Below are positions 11,001 through 20,278 of a stretch of DNA of 64,000 nt, piece after piece (positions within the stretch are counted from its first letter, which is position 1; every line of letters starts with the position of its first letter). The translations under genes were made by a program, and so were the position numbers. The stretch spans positions 310,001 through 374,000 of the forward strand of contig JALBYF010000002.1 of NCBI GenBank assembly GCA_023212725.1, given 5' to 3'. Source of the DNA: Tranzscheliella williamsii (Eukaryota > Basidiomycota > Ustilaginomycetes > Ustilaginales > Ustilaginaceae). Under the pieces are notes generated by a model. The model did not search any database, was not told where the DNA came from, and worked only from the letters and a program-made list of their open reading frames with translations.

Positions 11001-13182
11001 AAGATGGCATCGAAAGCTGAACAGGAAGTAGACGGGGCGCTGCAGGAAAATCGCGTAAAGAGGATCTCAATGACCCTCTTGACGATGGGCGCAAAAGTGG
11101 TGAGGATATCGGCGGGAGATCAGGCGATTCGAGCTCGTCGTCTGGGATTTGGGAGAAATCGAATGTCTCTGATTCAAAGACCGTGTTCAGCTGACGGCCA
11201 GAGACATCTACCGAGTTGTTCCTTGATCCTTTGCCTGACAGCGAACTTCTCCTTACGACTGTGGGGACCGCAAGCGCAGCGTCGACTGCCAGACTCTTCC
11301 GCAAATCAAGTTCTGGAAGAGACTCAGAATCAACCGTCTCTGTACTTTCTGCAGCACCGTCGTTCTCAGTGGTCTCGTGTTTCGAGTGCACACCATGCAT
11401 TGTCTCTGCAAGCGCCTTGAGCTCCTTTGCCGTTTCTAAAACCTGGTTTAACGGCGGCGTTGAAAGCTCACCATTATTATGTCCGATAGAACTGACTTTT
11501 GCCGGTTCAGTTTGGCTTCTGAAAAACTGGGGCGCCTTACTAGATCGCTTGATGCTCTGTGCTCGTTTGGCAGAGGTTTCGGCGGCATGAGCGGCTTTGA
11601 CAAAGTTGCTGAGAGCCGTCAGGGCCCCAACTTTGTGGGCTGGACGATTTCGCGCTGCTAGCTTTTCCGCTTGCTTTTTGGCTTTTTCTCTCTCTCGCAT
11701 CCTGCGCACCCCTAGAAGACCTTCGAAGCTGCTAGGGTTGCTACCTTGATCATCTAACAGCGGAGGTGGCAGCAACAGAGCGCCCTCTTCATAGCCATCA
11801 CCCGGTTTGGAACGCCAAGAAGAGCCACCGTGCCAAGCGCCAGGCATGGCGACCGGACTTGGAGGTGCCTCGGGCAAGCTTTCACCGTGATAGGAAGAGC
11901 CAATGCCGTAATCAGACTTGGAGATGCGGCCGAAGTCAGGTCTGTGGCCTGCTTTCAGCACGATCGCTTCAACAGAAGGACGAACTGAACGGCTAGGTGT
12001 TTTGTGGTCCACTTGACTCTTGGGTAGATGCTGTGACTTTTTGTAATCGTCAAGCTCTAGAAGCGTAGCAGGTGTTCGCTTCCTTCCGGCTGTGCCTACC
12101 TCAAAACTGGGTCCGCCTCTTCTGCTTCTGACTTTGAGGAATCCGTTTTTCTGCCCTTCGACAATAGCGCCTTGTCTGGAGGTCATTTTCTTCCACATTT
12201 GTGCGCGGCGTTCGGCTATCGATCCTTCTAGTCTAAGTGGCATCGGTGTAGTCGTGGTTGAAGAGCGATGACCTGGCAGTCTGATGGGCAGCTGTTTCTT
12301 CCCCAGGCTGCTGAGTGCTGTGGCCCATGAATTAGGTGCGTGGGGCGGAGCGTTGCTTTTTGTAACGTTGTTGCTCTCTTCCTGAACGAAACTCAAACTA
12401 GCAACCCGTCCTGAGCTGTCTTTCCGGAGAAGAAGGGCGCCAAGGGCTTCTATCGCGCTCCCATTACTTGGACGCTTCCTCTGGCTCCGCCGACGTAGGC
12501 TGTAATGGGGCTGCTCATGAGTATCTGACGTTGATGCTGAATTGTGGCGATAATACGAGCTAGAATCCTCAAATGCCTCGCCAGAATGGAGCCGAAGGAT
12601 ATCCCTATGCTCAGAAGAGCTGGCCGGGTAGTACACCTCGGACCTAGAGAGGATGGCGGAAACAGTCACATATCGAGCTGATGGGCCTACTGGTGGCTGA
12701 TCGAATCGGGACGGTTCATCACTGAGCGCGGCGGGGACACGATCCGACTTCACTGAGGTCTTGCCAGGGCTGTAGAGCAGACTGGGAGATGCAGGCGGTG
12801 ACCCTTCCAGATGAAATGAAGATGGCGCTTGGCTAGGGACAGGTGATCGATTATCGTCCGCCGCCGCTGCGGGCTCCCCTAGTTCGGCTACCTTCTTACG
12901 CGGAGGCGCCTTCGACCCCTGCAATGGCAGGGCTTGTGACGGAGGCAGCGGCGAAAGCTCATCGAAGTCGAGATCAGGAAGGGCGGGAGCTGTTTTGGGA
13001 GACGCTGCAATCTTCAGCGCCGCTGTTCCAACGCCGGAAGAGGCAGCTTCCGCAGCTTCTGAGCTGTCTGAAGACATGGCTGAGCTGCGCTTGGAGACGC
13101 CCTCAATGTCTACTGTGTCGGGAGACAGACGCTGCTCGTCCACAGAAGGTGGAAAGATGACCATGGTCGGACTGCGACCCAT
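8014..13182 (-). CDS. Giant sn-1-specific diacylglycerol lipase-like protein (class 3 lipase)
   Basis: One uninterrupted exon of 1722 aa. The first ATG is at 13182 (acgATGg). Residues 1 to about 980 are Ser/Pro-rich and disordered, with many basic and RS-type phosphorylation-like sites. A hydrophobic region around 1010-1060 could hold one or two membrane segments. An acidic run follows, then the lipase core from about 1290. The nucleophile elbow GHSLGG puts the catalytic Ser at about 1452. A candidate Asp lies in VLGSDLIPRVGHG (about 1531) and a candidate His in YHVHSP (about 1688). Animal and fungal DAG lipases of this class release a fatty acid from the sn-1 position of diacylglycerol at membranes. 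The membrane-plus-lipase layout fits, but the long disordered head is unusual and may be regulatory. Confidence 0.85.
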   Translation of the reverse strand: MGRSPTMVIFPPSVDEQRLSPDTVDIEGVSKRSSAMSSDSSEAAEAASSGVGTAALKIAASPKTAPALPDLDFDELSPLPPSQALPLQGSKAPPRKKVAELGEPAAAADDNRSPVPSQAPSSFHLEGSPPASPSLLYSPGKTSVKSDRVPAALSDEPSRFDQPPVGPSARYVTVSAILSRSEVYYPASSSEHRDILRLHSGEAFEDSSSYYRHNSASTSDTHEQPHYSLRRRSQRKRPSNGSAIEALGALLLRKDSSGRVASLSFVQEESNNVTKSNAPPHAPNSWATALSSLGKKQLPIRLPGHRSSTTTTPMPLRLEGSIAERRAQMWKKMTSRQGAIVEGQKNGFLKVRSRRGGPSFEVGTAGRKRTPATLLELDDYKKSQHLPKSQVDHKTPSRSVRPSVEAIVLKAGHRPDFGRISKSDYGIGSSYHGESLPEAPPSPVAMPGAWHGGSSWRSKPGDGYEEGALLLPPPLLDDQGSNPSSFEGLLGVRRMREREKAKKQAEKLAARNRPAHKVGALTALSNFVKAAHAAETSAKRAQSIKRSSKAPQFFRSQTEPAKVSSIGHNNGELSTPPLNQVLETAKELKALAETMHGVHSKHETTENDGAAESTETVDSESLPELDLRKSLAVDAALAVPTVVRRSSLSGKGSRNNSVDVSGRQLNTVFESETFDFSQIPDDELESPDLPPISSPLLRPSSRGSLRSSLRDFPAAPRLLPVQLSMPSSPFTPLAVDARTTGKDARNAITNSPAGHDYLSARPIHAAPRTPQLAPTMLSLPPSPWTPYQGAAAPMVHLHLNLSNSSLKLPPGTPRLVPTHIEILPSPFPTAASSRRGSLTHEIGPLAAAGARQSNNILSPLSKGIDATPPAMTRSTSLEAAVASGASTPVGRTRRRKKSSHAADNGQAGSVRLTPFNLLAASERLSLPQFDAAQGGDAKNQGHSHGQSGMAAADELAANAASSGRRRSSASSQNAVHVDASGRPRSFLVWFLIGDLGLRNHGDKDQSVEAEYGVIISMIYHVAGLAMFLAAHIVDLVYSTYEKVSMVLWFLRWLLLNLAGKTVLSQCAFEAYGFIKAEWATVAVEDHEAKGSKKTLDRCGRRLPKGLSRWQVLRGIVELYCLHNVTRQRYLQEGAGLERLDGWQRRKNKDASNEDADALSSGRLDIGAHRAASRTALNATTKASERSHRKEAETTTHGAPRDEEESDWDSSDDREEDDDDDSSDDEMIVTNRGNDILEFAKTPRLDATRPGYSGRNSGYFGRAYDFMTSPQVGASNPEAIARHPKPFKESNRDLVRTIKWCGRLAISAYGLHVHIVDLPPTFTPSGDRFSRQTFAYLSRLNADDVLHADIQTLDADADYSPTFYVVRDYVRKVVCVAVRGTQSFSDIIVDLDLQTEEIELPQVQPEPGEEFFCHAGIWRAAKALVSPQSKLFTTLRQALEENEGFGIMFCGHSLGGAIASAAALLLAEYFIPDGAEPDTGAWVTNMSSGLPARRPIRAVSFASPVTMTADLASRAALGSVPLVTTVVLGSDLIPRVGHGQIRELRRVLGALSRVRERHELVSEGQDDARVHILRSYWDWRSICKTENPDDVMLHRKERIEEQLWSLRREVESDLYAAVKARHGSESLTSRVPPSPWVGPQQRDSAPLHELATRRQALDSATLRSEAAQGGPLIPPGRCIWLEGKQVYHVHSPLAFFSLPELTTDMFAAHFPAAYEEAILALKT

Positions 13183-14295
13183 CGTCTCGTCTCTCGAAAG
13201 CGTCACGATGGTTCACGGCAGAGCCATGCTTTCGCTCCGGTAGTCGTGACCAACCTTGACGCGCCCCGGAAGCAAAGAGAAGATTGTCCAGTTGCTGTCT
13301 TTGCGCAGGCCTCTTCCCCAATACCTGCGACTGACTGCGCCGTGAAGACTGGATGGTAGATGAAGGTGGGTTGGCAGGCGCAATATCGATGAAGTTGAGC
13401 AATCCATCGAAATTCTAGAAAAAAAGAAGGGTTCACCAGCGATCTGCCATAACCTTCACGTTGCTCGCCTGTCATCTAGCGTTGGGAATATATGATATCG
13501 GCATAACGATAGATGATCGAATACGTCCGGCGTAAACGAGAGGTAAGTTGGGGGCTTAGTGACAGTTACCTGATTACTACCTGAGTACAAGCTGATGTAA
13601 CTTGATTTCCAATTTTGTCGAAATGGCTCGGCTTCACTAGTCAGCCGATTATGGTTTGACTTCTATGAGCCAAAAGCCGCTACCGCTCGGACGTTGCGCT
13701 CATGGGACATCACTGGTATTGCTTGAGAGAGAAGTATGGGGCGACAGCGGGCTATTCTCTTAGATCTGCTTGCATCTCTTCGGAGAGGCAAGGATACGCG
13801 GTTCAGTAAGAAACGAGATGGGACCCATCCGTCGGCCTGCTGCGGATGCTGAGCAGGGTCGATGGACAACCTGAATCACCATCTCCACTATCGTCCCATG
13901 CCGAAGCGGCCGTGTCGGCATGGCCGAACCCATACAAACGGCGGCCGGCCCGAATAACAAGAGTGTAACTCCTGTAGGTAACCTTATGCTTCCCGTGCAT
14001 CGACTCAGCCCACCGCTGCACCAAAAGAGTCACAATGGTGCCACGTCTAATGAGCAATGGTTGCTTATCTCCAACTAAGCACGCCGCGTCGATTACTATC
14101 GGTGCTCTTCCGATGCTCAGCTTTCAGAGCCTACAGAAAGGCTTCTGTGGCCGAAAGAAGTTCCATTCCGATGAACATAACGTCTGTATCTACTGGATGG
14201 TAGAAAAGGTTTGCATGTGCGGCATGAGAGCCGGGAGAAGCGATGCTGCTTTTGGTGAGAGACGATACTGCTTTTGGTGAGAAGCGATGCTGGTT
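13183..14295. other. Intergenic: DAG lipase promoter and 3' flank of fuconate dehydratase
   Basis: About 1.1 kb. No supported coding sequence. It includes the 22-bp triplicated repeat reported separately at 14235-14300. Confidence 0.5.
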
Positions 14296-14300
14296 TTAGT
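14235..14300. repeat. 22-bp tandem repeat, three copies
   Basis: Three adjacent 22-bp units at 14235-14256, 14257-14278 and 14279-14300, of the form gagaRRcgatRctgSttttRgt, differing at a few positions. The last copy overlaps the stop codon region of the fuconate dehydratase gene, so the array lies in its 3' untranslated region. Confidence 0.85.
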
Positions 14301-15875
14301 GGGCCGAAGGGGGACTAGTCCTAGCATGGCCGGTGGTCCAATAGGCACCTTTAGGGAAGCTGTAGTCTTCGATAGAGCTCTTGAGCATCTCGATGCTGTA
14401 TCCCCCGGCTGGATCCATGGGTGTCTTGTAGCAGCCAGCGCCGTTGATGCTGACTGGGTAGACAAAGTGCTCGTGCAAGTGATCGACCCACTCTAGGACG
14501 TTGCGTTCGTTTGTCGCGCTGATGCAAATGTAGTCGATCAAGCTGAGGTGGACGACATATTCGCAAAGCCCTACACCTCCTGCATGCGGACAGACAATCT
14601 TGCCAAATTTTTTGGCCATGATCAGCACCGCTAGGATCTCGTTGACGCCGGCCAGCCGACAGGAGTCAATCTGGACCACATCAATGGCATCTGCTTGTAG
14701 CAGCTGCTTGAATGTCATTCTGTTGTGCGCGTGTTCGCCTGTGGCAACGCCGATCCCAAGATGCTGGATGCCCTTTCGGATGGCTGCATGGCCGAGCACA
14801 TCATCGGGGGCGGTAGGCTCCTCAATGAACCAAGGTCGGAGGGGCGCCAGCTTTTCCATGTAGTCGATCGCTTCTTGCACATCCCACACCTGATTTGCAT
14901 CCACCATCACCACGCAGCCGGTAGGGCCGGCGTTTTTTCCAGCCAGGCTGGCAGCGGGAGGTTGTTTGCGCCCAGCAGGCATCTGTTGCGGATCGTCGAC
15001 AATCGAGCGCATGAGTGACAGACGACGGATGTCATCGTCCACGTCCGCCCCCACTTTGAGCTTAAAGTGGTTGAAGCCTTGCTCTAAAGCCGATCGGGTC
15101 AATCTGGCCACCTTGGCATCATCGTAACCAGACCAGCCAGCAGATGTGGTGTATGCCTTGTAGCCGTGGGCCACCATCTCGGCTTCTCTCTCCGCTTTCC
15201 CCGCCGCAGCCTCCCGGAGGATCTGAAGCGCCTCTTTGGGTGTAAGAGCGTCGCTGATGTAGCGGAACGGAACGCATTGAACCAGTTCTTCTGGAGACAT
15301 GTCGCAGATCAGTTTCCAGAGCGGCTTGCTCCTCGACCGAGCAAACAGATCCCAAATAGCATTGATCACAGCAGCAGTAGCCAGGTGGATGACTCCCTTC
15401 TCAGGCCCAATCCAGCGCAGTTGCGGGTCCGAGACCATGTGCTGCCAGGTCTCGCCCATGTTGGCGAACATCGACTCCAGTTCTCGACCGAGCAGCAGCT
15501 CTTCGACAATAGATGCAATGGCTTGACAGCAGATCTCGTTGCCTTTGCCGATCGTAAAGGTCATGCCAAACCCGCGTAGCGGCGAGTCTTCTTTTACTGT
15601 GGCGTTGATCGACTCGTTCACCCGGCCTCGGTAAGACACGATCTGTGCCGAGTCCTTCGGACTGGTGTAGAGAATCAAGTAGGCAGCAGAATAGTCGCAT
15701 GCTGTCCATCACAAGTAGCGCCCACAGTGAGTCAACAAAGTCCGCGCTGCAACGTAAGCGATCAGCAGCACTTACTCTTGTTCATGGCATCGGTACCGTC
15801 GCCGGTAAGCGAGGTCGGGAACCGAACATCGTGTATTGAATACGACGACACGATCAAGGGAGAGGACAGCGTCAT
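14296..15875 (-). CDS. L-fuconate dehydratase (enolase superfamily, ENOSF1-like)
   Basis: Two exons, 15875-15776 and 15701-14296, joined over a 74-nt intron (GTAAGT donor, GGACAG acceptor, phase 1), giving 501 aa. The first exon supplies the conserved start of the family (DVRFPTSLTGDGTDAMNK) and the junction restores CDYSAAYLILYT. Further diagnostic stretches are GxGMTFTIGKG, LRWIGPEKGVIHLATAA, HFKLKVGADVDDD, the metal-site MVDANQVWD, the FIEEPTAPDD loop, ATGEHAHNR and CPHAGGVGLCE. The enzyme dehydrates L-fuconate to 2-keto-3-deoxy-L-fuconate in non-phosphorylating L-fucose catabolism. An A/T-rich TATA-like element lies about 95 bp upstream. Bacterial and human members are around 440 aa; the extra residues are mostly an insert near residue 265 (QQMPAGRKQPPAAS). 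Confidence 0.93.
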
Positions 15876-16589
15876 ATCGGACAGGGAGGGCGCTTACGGT
15901 AGTTTGAGCCGGAGAGGGGGAGCGACAAGGGTCAGACGGAACGGAGGCGGTCGACGGAGCAGGCAGCGATATATAATGGATCCTGATTGAGTATTCGAGC
16001 AACTGCTGACCGGCACGGCCAGCATGATTCAAGCCGTTGACGTAGCCGAGGCTCTGGTGCCTGCTCGCCGCTGCCGCTGCGGTCCGCTTGCCGCAAAAGA
16101 CCACCTGATCGCCGTGGGGTTCCCCGACGGCGCTCCTACTAGGATAACAAACAAGCATTACTCGCATCCCTACGTGCCTGCTCATCGAAAGGGGCTGGCG
16201 CGGGCCGGTGACATATACGCCGGTCAGCTTGCCGCGGAATCTCCCGTCGAGAGCGCATACTTTGGACTACAACATCCACCCCCGTTCCCAAAGCTGTGCC
16301 ATTGTGTGCCAACTCAGCAGACCAGCACACAATATGATGATGATGCCACCGGCCAGCAGGGGGCCATATCGTCGTCGAGTGGCAGCGGTGATTTCGCTAG
16401 CATGGCCGAAGAAGGGGGAAGCAGATCTAATCGGCGTGGGGTGACGTCCACTCTGAAGCGGGGTCCGGACGCGTGGGGAAGCCGTCAACACCTAACTCAT
16501 GAGATTTCCGTTCGGCGCGTACAGCGCCTCCCATCACGATATTTCTACCTCGCTATAAAGGGCACAAGACGGTTTAGCAACGTGCACAT
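15876..16589. other. Intergenic: fuconate dehydratase promoter; one unsupported plus-strand ORF
   Basis: About 700 bp between two minus-strand genes. A 231-codon plus-strand frame starts with ATG at 16024 and runs into the antisense of the neighbouring hydrolase (to 16719). It has no domain and low-complexity Ser/Asp parts, so I do not call it a gene here. Confidence 0.4.
15970..15977 (-). promoter_or_regulatory. TATA-like element of the fuconate dehydratase gene
   Basis: The sequence tatataat (ATTATATA on the minus strand) lies about 95 bp upstream of the proposed ATG at 15875, in otherwise GC-rich DNA. Position and composition fit a TATA box; there is no transcript evidence. Confidence 0.35.
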
Positions 16590-17630
16590 CTACAGTTGGC
16601 GAGCGAGCCAGGCCCACATGGGGTCGATCTCGCGCTCGGGGTCCATGTCGAACAAGTGGTCTGCGCCCTTTTCTTCGATGACGAGCAAGTTGCTGTGGCT
16701 GCTGGTGGGCGCATCGTAGCCGACGGCCTGCAGGGCCTCTACGACCTGGAGCGACTGCGAGTGAGGTACTTTCGGGTCGCTGTCGCCGTAGCAGATGAGG
16801 ACGGGGGGTCCGGGGGCGGATAGCCTGCTTTTGATCAGACTCGGGGTGCAGACGGCCGCGGCGTCGGTTGGGTCCATCAGGATGAGCGAAGGGTAGCATC
16901 CTTCCTGGCGCGCAAAGTTGTAGAGCGCGGCGCGGAGCGGCTTGGATGCAGGCGGCGCTTCGGTCCTTATGCGAACCGTATGCGTGGCCGCTTGCACGAC
17001 GCGGTGTTGGTTGTCGAGACACTTGTGCAGGTGGCCTTCTGCTTCCAGCGGCTGCCTGTCGATCAGTTTCCCATCGGCAGCCCACGACAGAGGCCGCTGG
17101 AGCTCGTAGAAGAACGGCGCCAAGGCCGGGGTGACGGTTGTGATCGCATAGATCGAAAACACCGCCGACGGCCGCGCCGGGAGCGTGTCAGCCAAACTGT
17201 GGAGCCCCAGCCCGAGCAGCAGAGCAGGCCAGCCGCCGGCACTGGACCCGCCTAGAATGTAGCGTGACGACGCGAGCCGGTCCGAGCGAAAGCCGGAGCT
17301 GGCGCGAGCGCGCGGGTCCAGCGTCCACTTGATGCTGTCCGCAACATCTTCCAGCACTTCTCGAATTGACACCTGTGGGCACAGACGGAAGTCAGGCGTC
17401 ACCAGCGCCAGGTTGTGCCGTTGGAGCGCCCTGAGGAAGTGCGGCGGGACAAACTTGCGCGTGCCCTGCAAGAAGCCGCCCGTGTGGATCCAGATGACGG
17501 GTGTAGCCGGGTCTGGACTGTCCCACGCAGGTAGATAGATGTCTACGGGGATGCATGTTTCAGCGCCATCCGTGTTGGTGAAGGTCTTGTAGTTGAACGT
17601 AAGCGGACCAGGCTGAGCAGAGGCCGGCAT
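16590..17630 (-). CDS. Alpha/beta hydrolase (hormone-sensitive lipase-like, fold 3)
   Basis: Single exon, 346 aa, ATG at 17630. The oxyanion motif reads HTGG (residues 49-52), the usual HGG(G) in a slightly altered form. The nucleophile elbow GSSAG has Ser130, and the likely acid and base are in GDSDPKVP (about residue 287) and GADHLFD (about 325). There is no signal peptide or membrane segment, so it is probably cytosolic. Fungal enzymes of this group hydrolyse esters or lactones of small molecules. It lies downstream of fuconate dehydratase's promoter on the same strand, but the gap is 700 bp and a shared pathway is not shown. It forms a divergent pair with the membrane-protein gene at 18093. 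Confidence 0.8.
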   Translation of the reverse strand: MPASAQPGPLTFNYKTFTNTDGAETCIPVDIYLPAWDSPDPATPVIWIHTGGFLQGTRKFVPPHFLRALQRHNLALVTPDFRLCPQVSIREVLEDVADSIKWTLDPRARASSGFRSDRLASSRYILGGSSAGGWPALLLGLGLHSLADTLPARPSAVFSIYAITTVTPALAPFFYELQRPLSWAADGKLIDRQPLEAEGHLHKCLDNQHRVVQAATHTVRIRTEAPPASKPLRAALYNFARQEGCYPSLILMDPTDAAAVCTPSLIKSRLSAPGPPVLICYGDSDPKVPHSQSLQVVEALQAVGYDAPTSSHSNLLVIEEKGADHLFDMDPEREIDPMWAWLARQL

Positions 17631-18092
17631 GGTGGTGTTGCTAACGTGGTTTCAGCAAGGCAGCAAGCCGGGAGGAAGGCTTATAACGTTATGACTTTTG
17701 AGTAATAATTCACCCGGACCAACTCCGCGCTGATTCCCGAGCGCAGAGGCAAGTAGATCTTTCCCAACTTAACACGGCGAATAAGGGGTCGGTTGCCAGG
17801 AAGGGAGAAGACCCGATCGGCCCCGATTAGGTCGAAACGCGTCTTTGTCGAAAGGTCTTCATCGACCCTTGGCCAGCTCGTATAGCTAACCACCATTAGC
17901 TGCCTACCTCGGCGCTGATGTATACGAGAACGCAGAAGCGACGCCCTTTGGACCTTTCGAGCCACGCCCCCGACCCGTGTGTGCCGACAAAGTATCATCT
18001 GCCCAGCGATGGCCCCGACCGCTGAATCTCGTCGTCTTTCTACCTCTCAGCATAGCACCATCTAAGGAGCGGATGGGGCGGAAGGTGTCAGG
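17631..18092. promoter_or_regulatory. Divergent promoter region (hydrolase / membrane protein)
   Basis: 460 bp between two start codons pointing outward. No coding sequence is supported. It presumably carries both promoters; no clear TATA element is visible. Confidence 0.4.
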
Positions 18093-19181
18093 ATGTCCTT
18101 ATCGTTCAAGACGGTCCTGCCACAGAACGTGCTGCCCCGCGCGCCCAGTCCGAATGCTTCGTCACCGAACGCTGGCATCCGTGCCAGCGTCACACAATTC
18201 ATCCCGGCATCCCCGGACCTCAGCCTGGACTGGGGAAAGCGCGATGACGATGCTGACCAGCCAAGGGCGCCCTTCCCCTCGGCCGCAGCGACGTCCTTGT
18301 CCCACGGCGGGAGCATGAGCCCGGCGTCCGCAGGCTCACCGGCGATTGGGAGGGAAGGGTTGGTCGGGCTTCCGTCTTCGCGCCAGTCGTCGTCGTCGGC
18401 TAGGGTTTCGCTGGCACGGCGGCCGTCCCTGTCGGCAGGCCTCGGCTCGAGAAGGGGCATAGCTCACAGCAGCAGGATTCTCGGCGTCGACAAGGAGACG
18501 CGGGAAGCCGTAGCGCTCTCGCGCCTCACTAACGGCAAGGTCGATGTCTCCTTCGAAGCTTCGCTGGACATGGGCTCGGGAAACGGAAGCGCAAAGCTGC
18601 CTGCCAGTGGAAAGGGGAAAACCCGTGACGAGATCCACGGTGCCACTCTATTCGATGTAGATCTCGAGGTGGGGATTGACTCGAGCAACGCGGCCTCTTC
18701 ATCGAAGAGAAGCAACCTGCTGTCGTTCGGTCGACGGACGGCGTCGGGTACCGGGAAGCAGAAAGAGCAGGACGAGGCAGCCATAGATCCCGTTTCGAAT
18801 CATGCGGTCAGATCATCGACGGCGGGGTCCGGCGCAAGCGACCAGGGGGAGCTACCATCTAGCTACAGCGCAGCGGACACTGACGAGTATGAAGAAGACG
18901 AAGAGGACGCGGACGACGACGGCGGAGATGACCGGCATCTGCTCGGCACATCTTTCCCGAGCCAGCCAGGCTACTTTGCGCCCGGCGATAGAGCGTTTGG
19001 CTACAACAGCATCGGCGAAGACCCCGCGATAAATGGTGTGGTTGGGTTTGAGCCCTTGACAGCGCCAGAGCATGGATGGATGGGTGTCAGCACCGTCTTC
19101 GTCCTCCTGCTGGTGCTCGTCGCCGTGCTGATCAGTATCGACGTAATCGACTGGCCAGGCGACGGTATCGGCAAAAACTGA
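18093..19181 (+). CDS. Unknown protein with a C-terminal membrane anchor
   Basis: Single exon, 362 aa, first ATG at 18093. Residues 1 to about 320 are Ser/Ala/Pro-rich and mostly disordered, with an acidic run (DTDEYEEDEEDADDDGGDD) near 265-285. A single hydrophobic helix follows at about 331-350, then a short polar tail (DWPGDGIGKN). The layout is that of a tail-anchored or type II protein whose long head faces the cytosol. A short ordered part around 140-215 (ILGVDKETREAVALSRL, EIHGATLFDVDLEVG) may be the conserved core. I do not recognise the family. Confidence 0.7.
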   Translation: MSLSFKTVLPQNVLPRAPSPNASSPNAGIRASVTQFIPASPDLSLDWGKRDDDADQPRAPFPSAAATSLSHGGSMSPASAGSPAIGREGLVGLPSSRQSSSSARVSLARRPSLSAGLGSRRGIAHSSRILGVDKETREAVALSRLTNGKVDVSFEASLDMGSGNGSAKLPASGKGKTRDEIHGATLFDVDLEVGIDSSNAASSSKRSNLLSFGRRTASGTGKQKEQDEAAIDPVSNHAVRSSTAGSGASDQGELPSSYSAADTDEYEEDEEDADDDGGDDRHLLGTSFPSQPGYFAPGDRAFGYNSIGEDPAINGVVGFEPLTAPEHGWMGVSTVFVLLLVLVAVLISIDVIDWPGDGIGKN

Positions 19182-20278
19182 ACGAACACGCACCGCTCGC
19201 TTTGCCCGCTCACCAGCTCACCCACGCACCGGCCTCCACACTTGCATAGTATGAGCCCTCAACCGGGCTCGCTCATCGCATCTGTACCATTATTGCATGT
19301 TCCGTTGCCTCGCGCCGTGCCGCGGTGTCGTGGCTTACTATACCTGCCATCACGCATGCCGAGACCGCTGTGAGCGCGCGATGTGCTCGTCACCATCGGC
19401 GTACGAACGGGACGGGGCAAGGCGGGCGAGTCGCGGGGGCGGACCGCAGCAGGTGATGTGTCTCCAAGGCGGAGGAATGTGCGCGCACGCAAGCGGATGG
19501 ATGCTTACTCGGATTTGACACGGCCAAGCGAGATTCTCATTTTAATTCTGCCAAATGGGTTTTGTCTTCCAACTTCGCAGCGCTACGGCGCCCTTGCAGC
19601 GCCGTGGTTGCAGCCTCGGACGGCCGCCTGTCCTCCGAACGGCGAACGTGGCCGAACGGCGTGCAGACGCAGCATCGTGTGTGGGGAGACGGCCACTAGC
19701 AAGCGCAGACCAGCTAGGCAGCTCGGCAGGCGTTGCGAGATGCACTCAGAAACGGGGCGATTTTAGTGCGCATCTGGACAAGGCCGCGCTTGTCTACGCG
19801 CCAACGCCTAAAGCGGCCCTTCTCTTTCTGGAGTCTGGCATGTAGACCAACGCCAAGCATACGGCACGATGAAGGTCGACAGTTCTCAGATGCCCTGGCT
19901 CCCCACGTTGCTGATCTGGCTTACCATGGGTCCAGCCAGGCGCCAAGGTGCGACCCTGGCCAGTACCTACCCGACCGTTGGGACATATAAAGTCTTGGAC
20001 CGTCCGATCCATCCCAATGGTCGGGTCCCTTTCCCATCCTGGCCCTATACCTCTCCCCCTCCCTCTTCCGGCAGGCCGTTCCCCCATCCACCTGCGTGTT
20101 CCGTCGTGTTGCTGGGTCTAAGCTAGACAGATCTGGCGCTCTTCCCGATACCCTCGCTTAAACGGTCTGCAGTGCGGACAGTAAGACTAGCGACTCCACC
20201 TGGCCTGCCTTCGTGGCGTGCTCAAGAGACTTGGCCTGGTGAGCTTCTGCAACGCCAACACCTTCTTTTTTAGTAGCC
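19182..20278. other. Intergenic: upstream region of the secreted lipase
   Basis: About 1.1 kb between two plus-strand genes. Open frames are short and unconserved in appearance. A TATA-like catataaagt at about 19984-19993 lies roughly 290 bp before the lipase ATG, followed by C/T-rich leader-like sequence. Confidence 0.45.
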
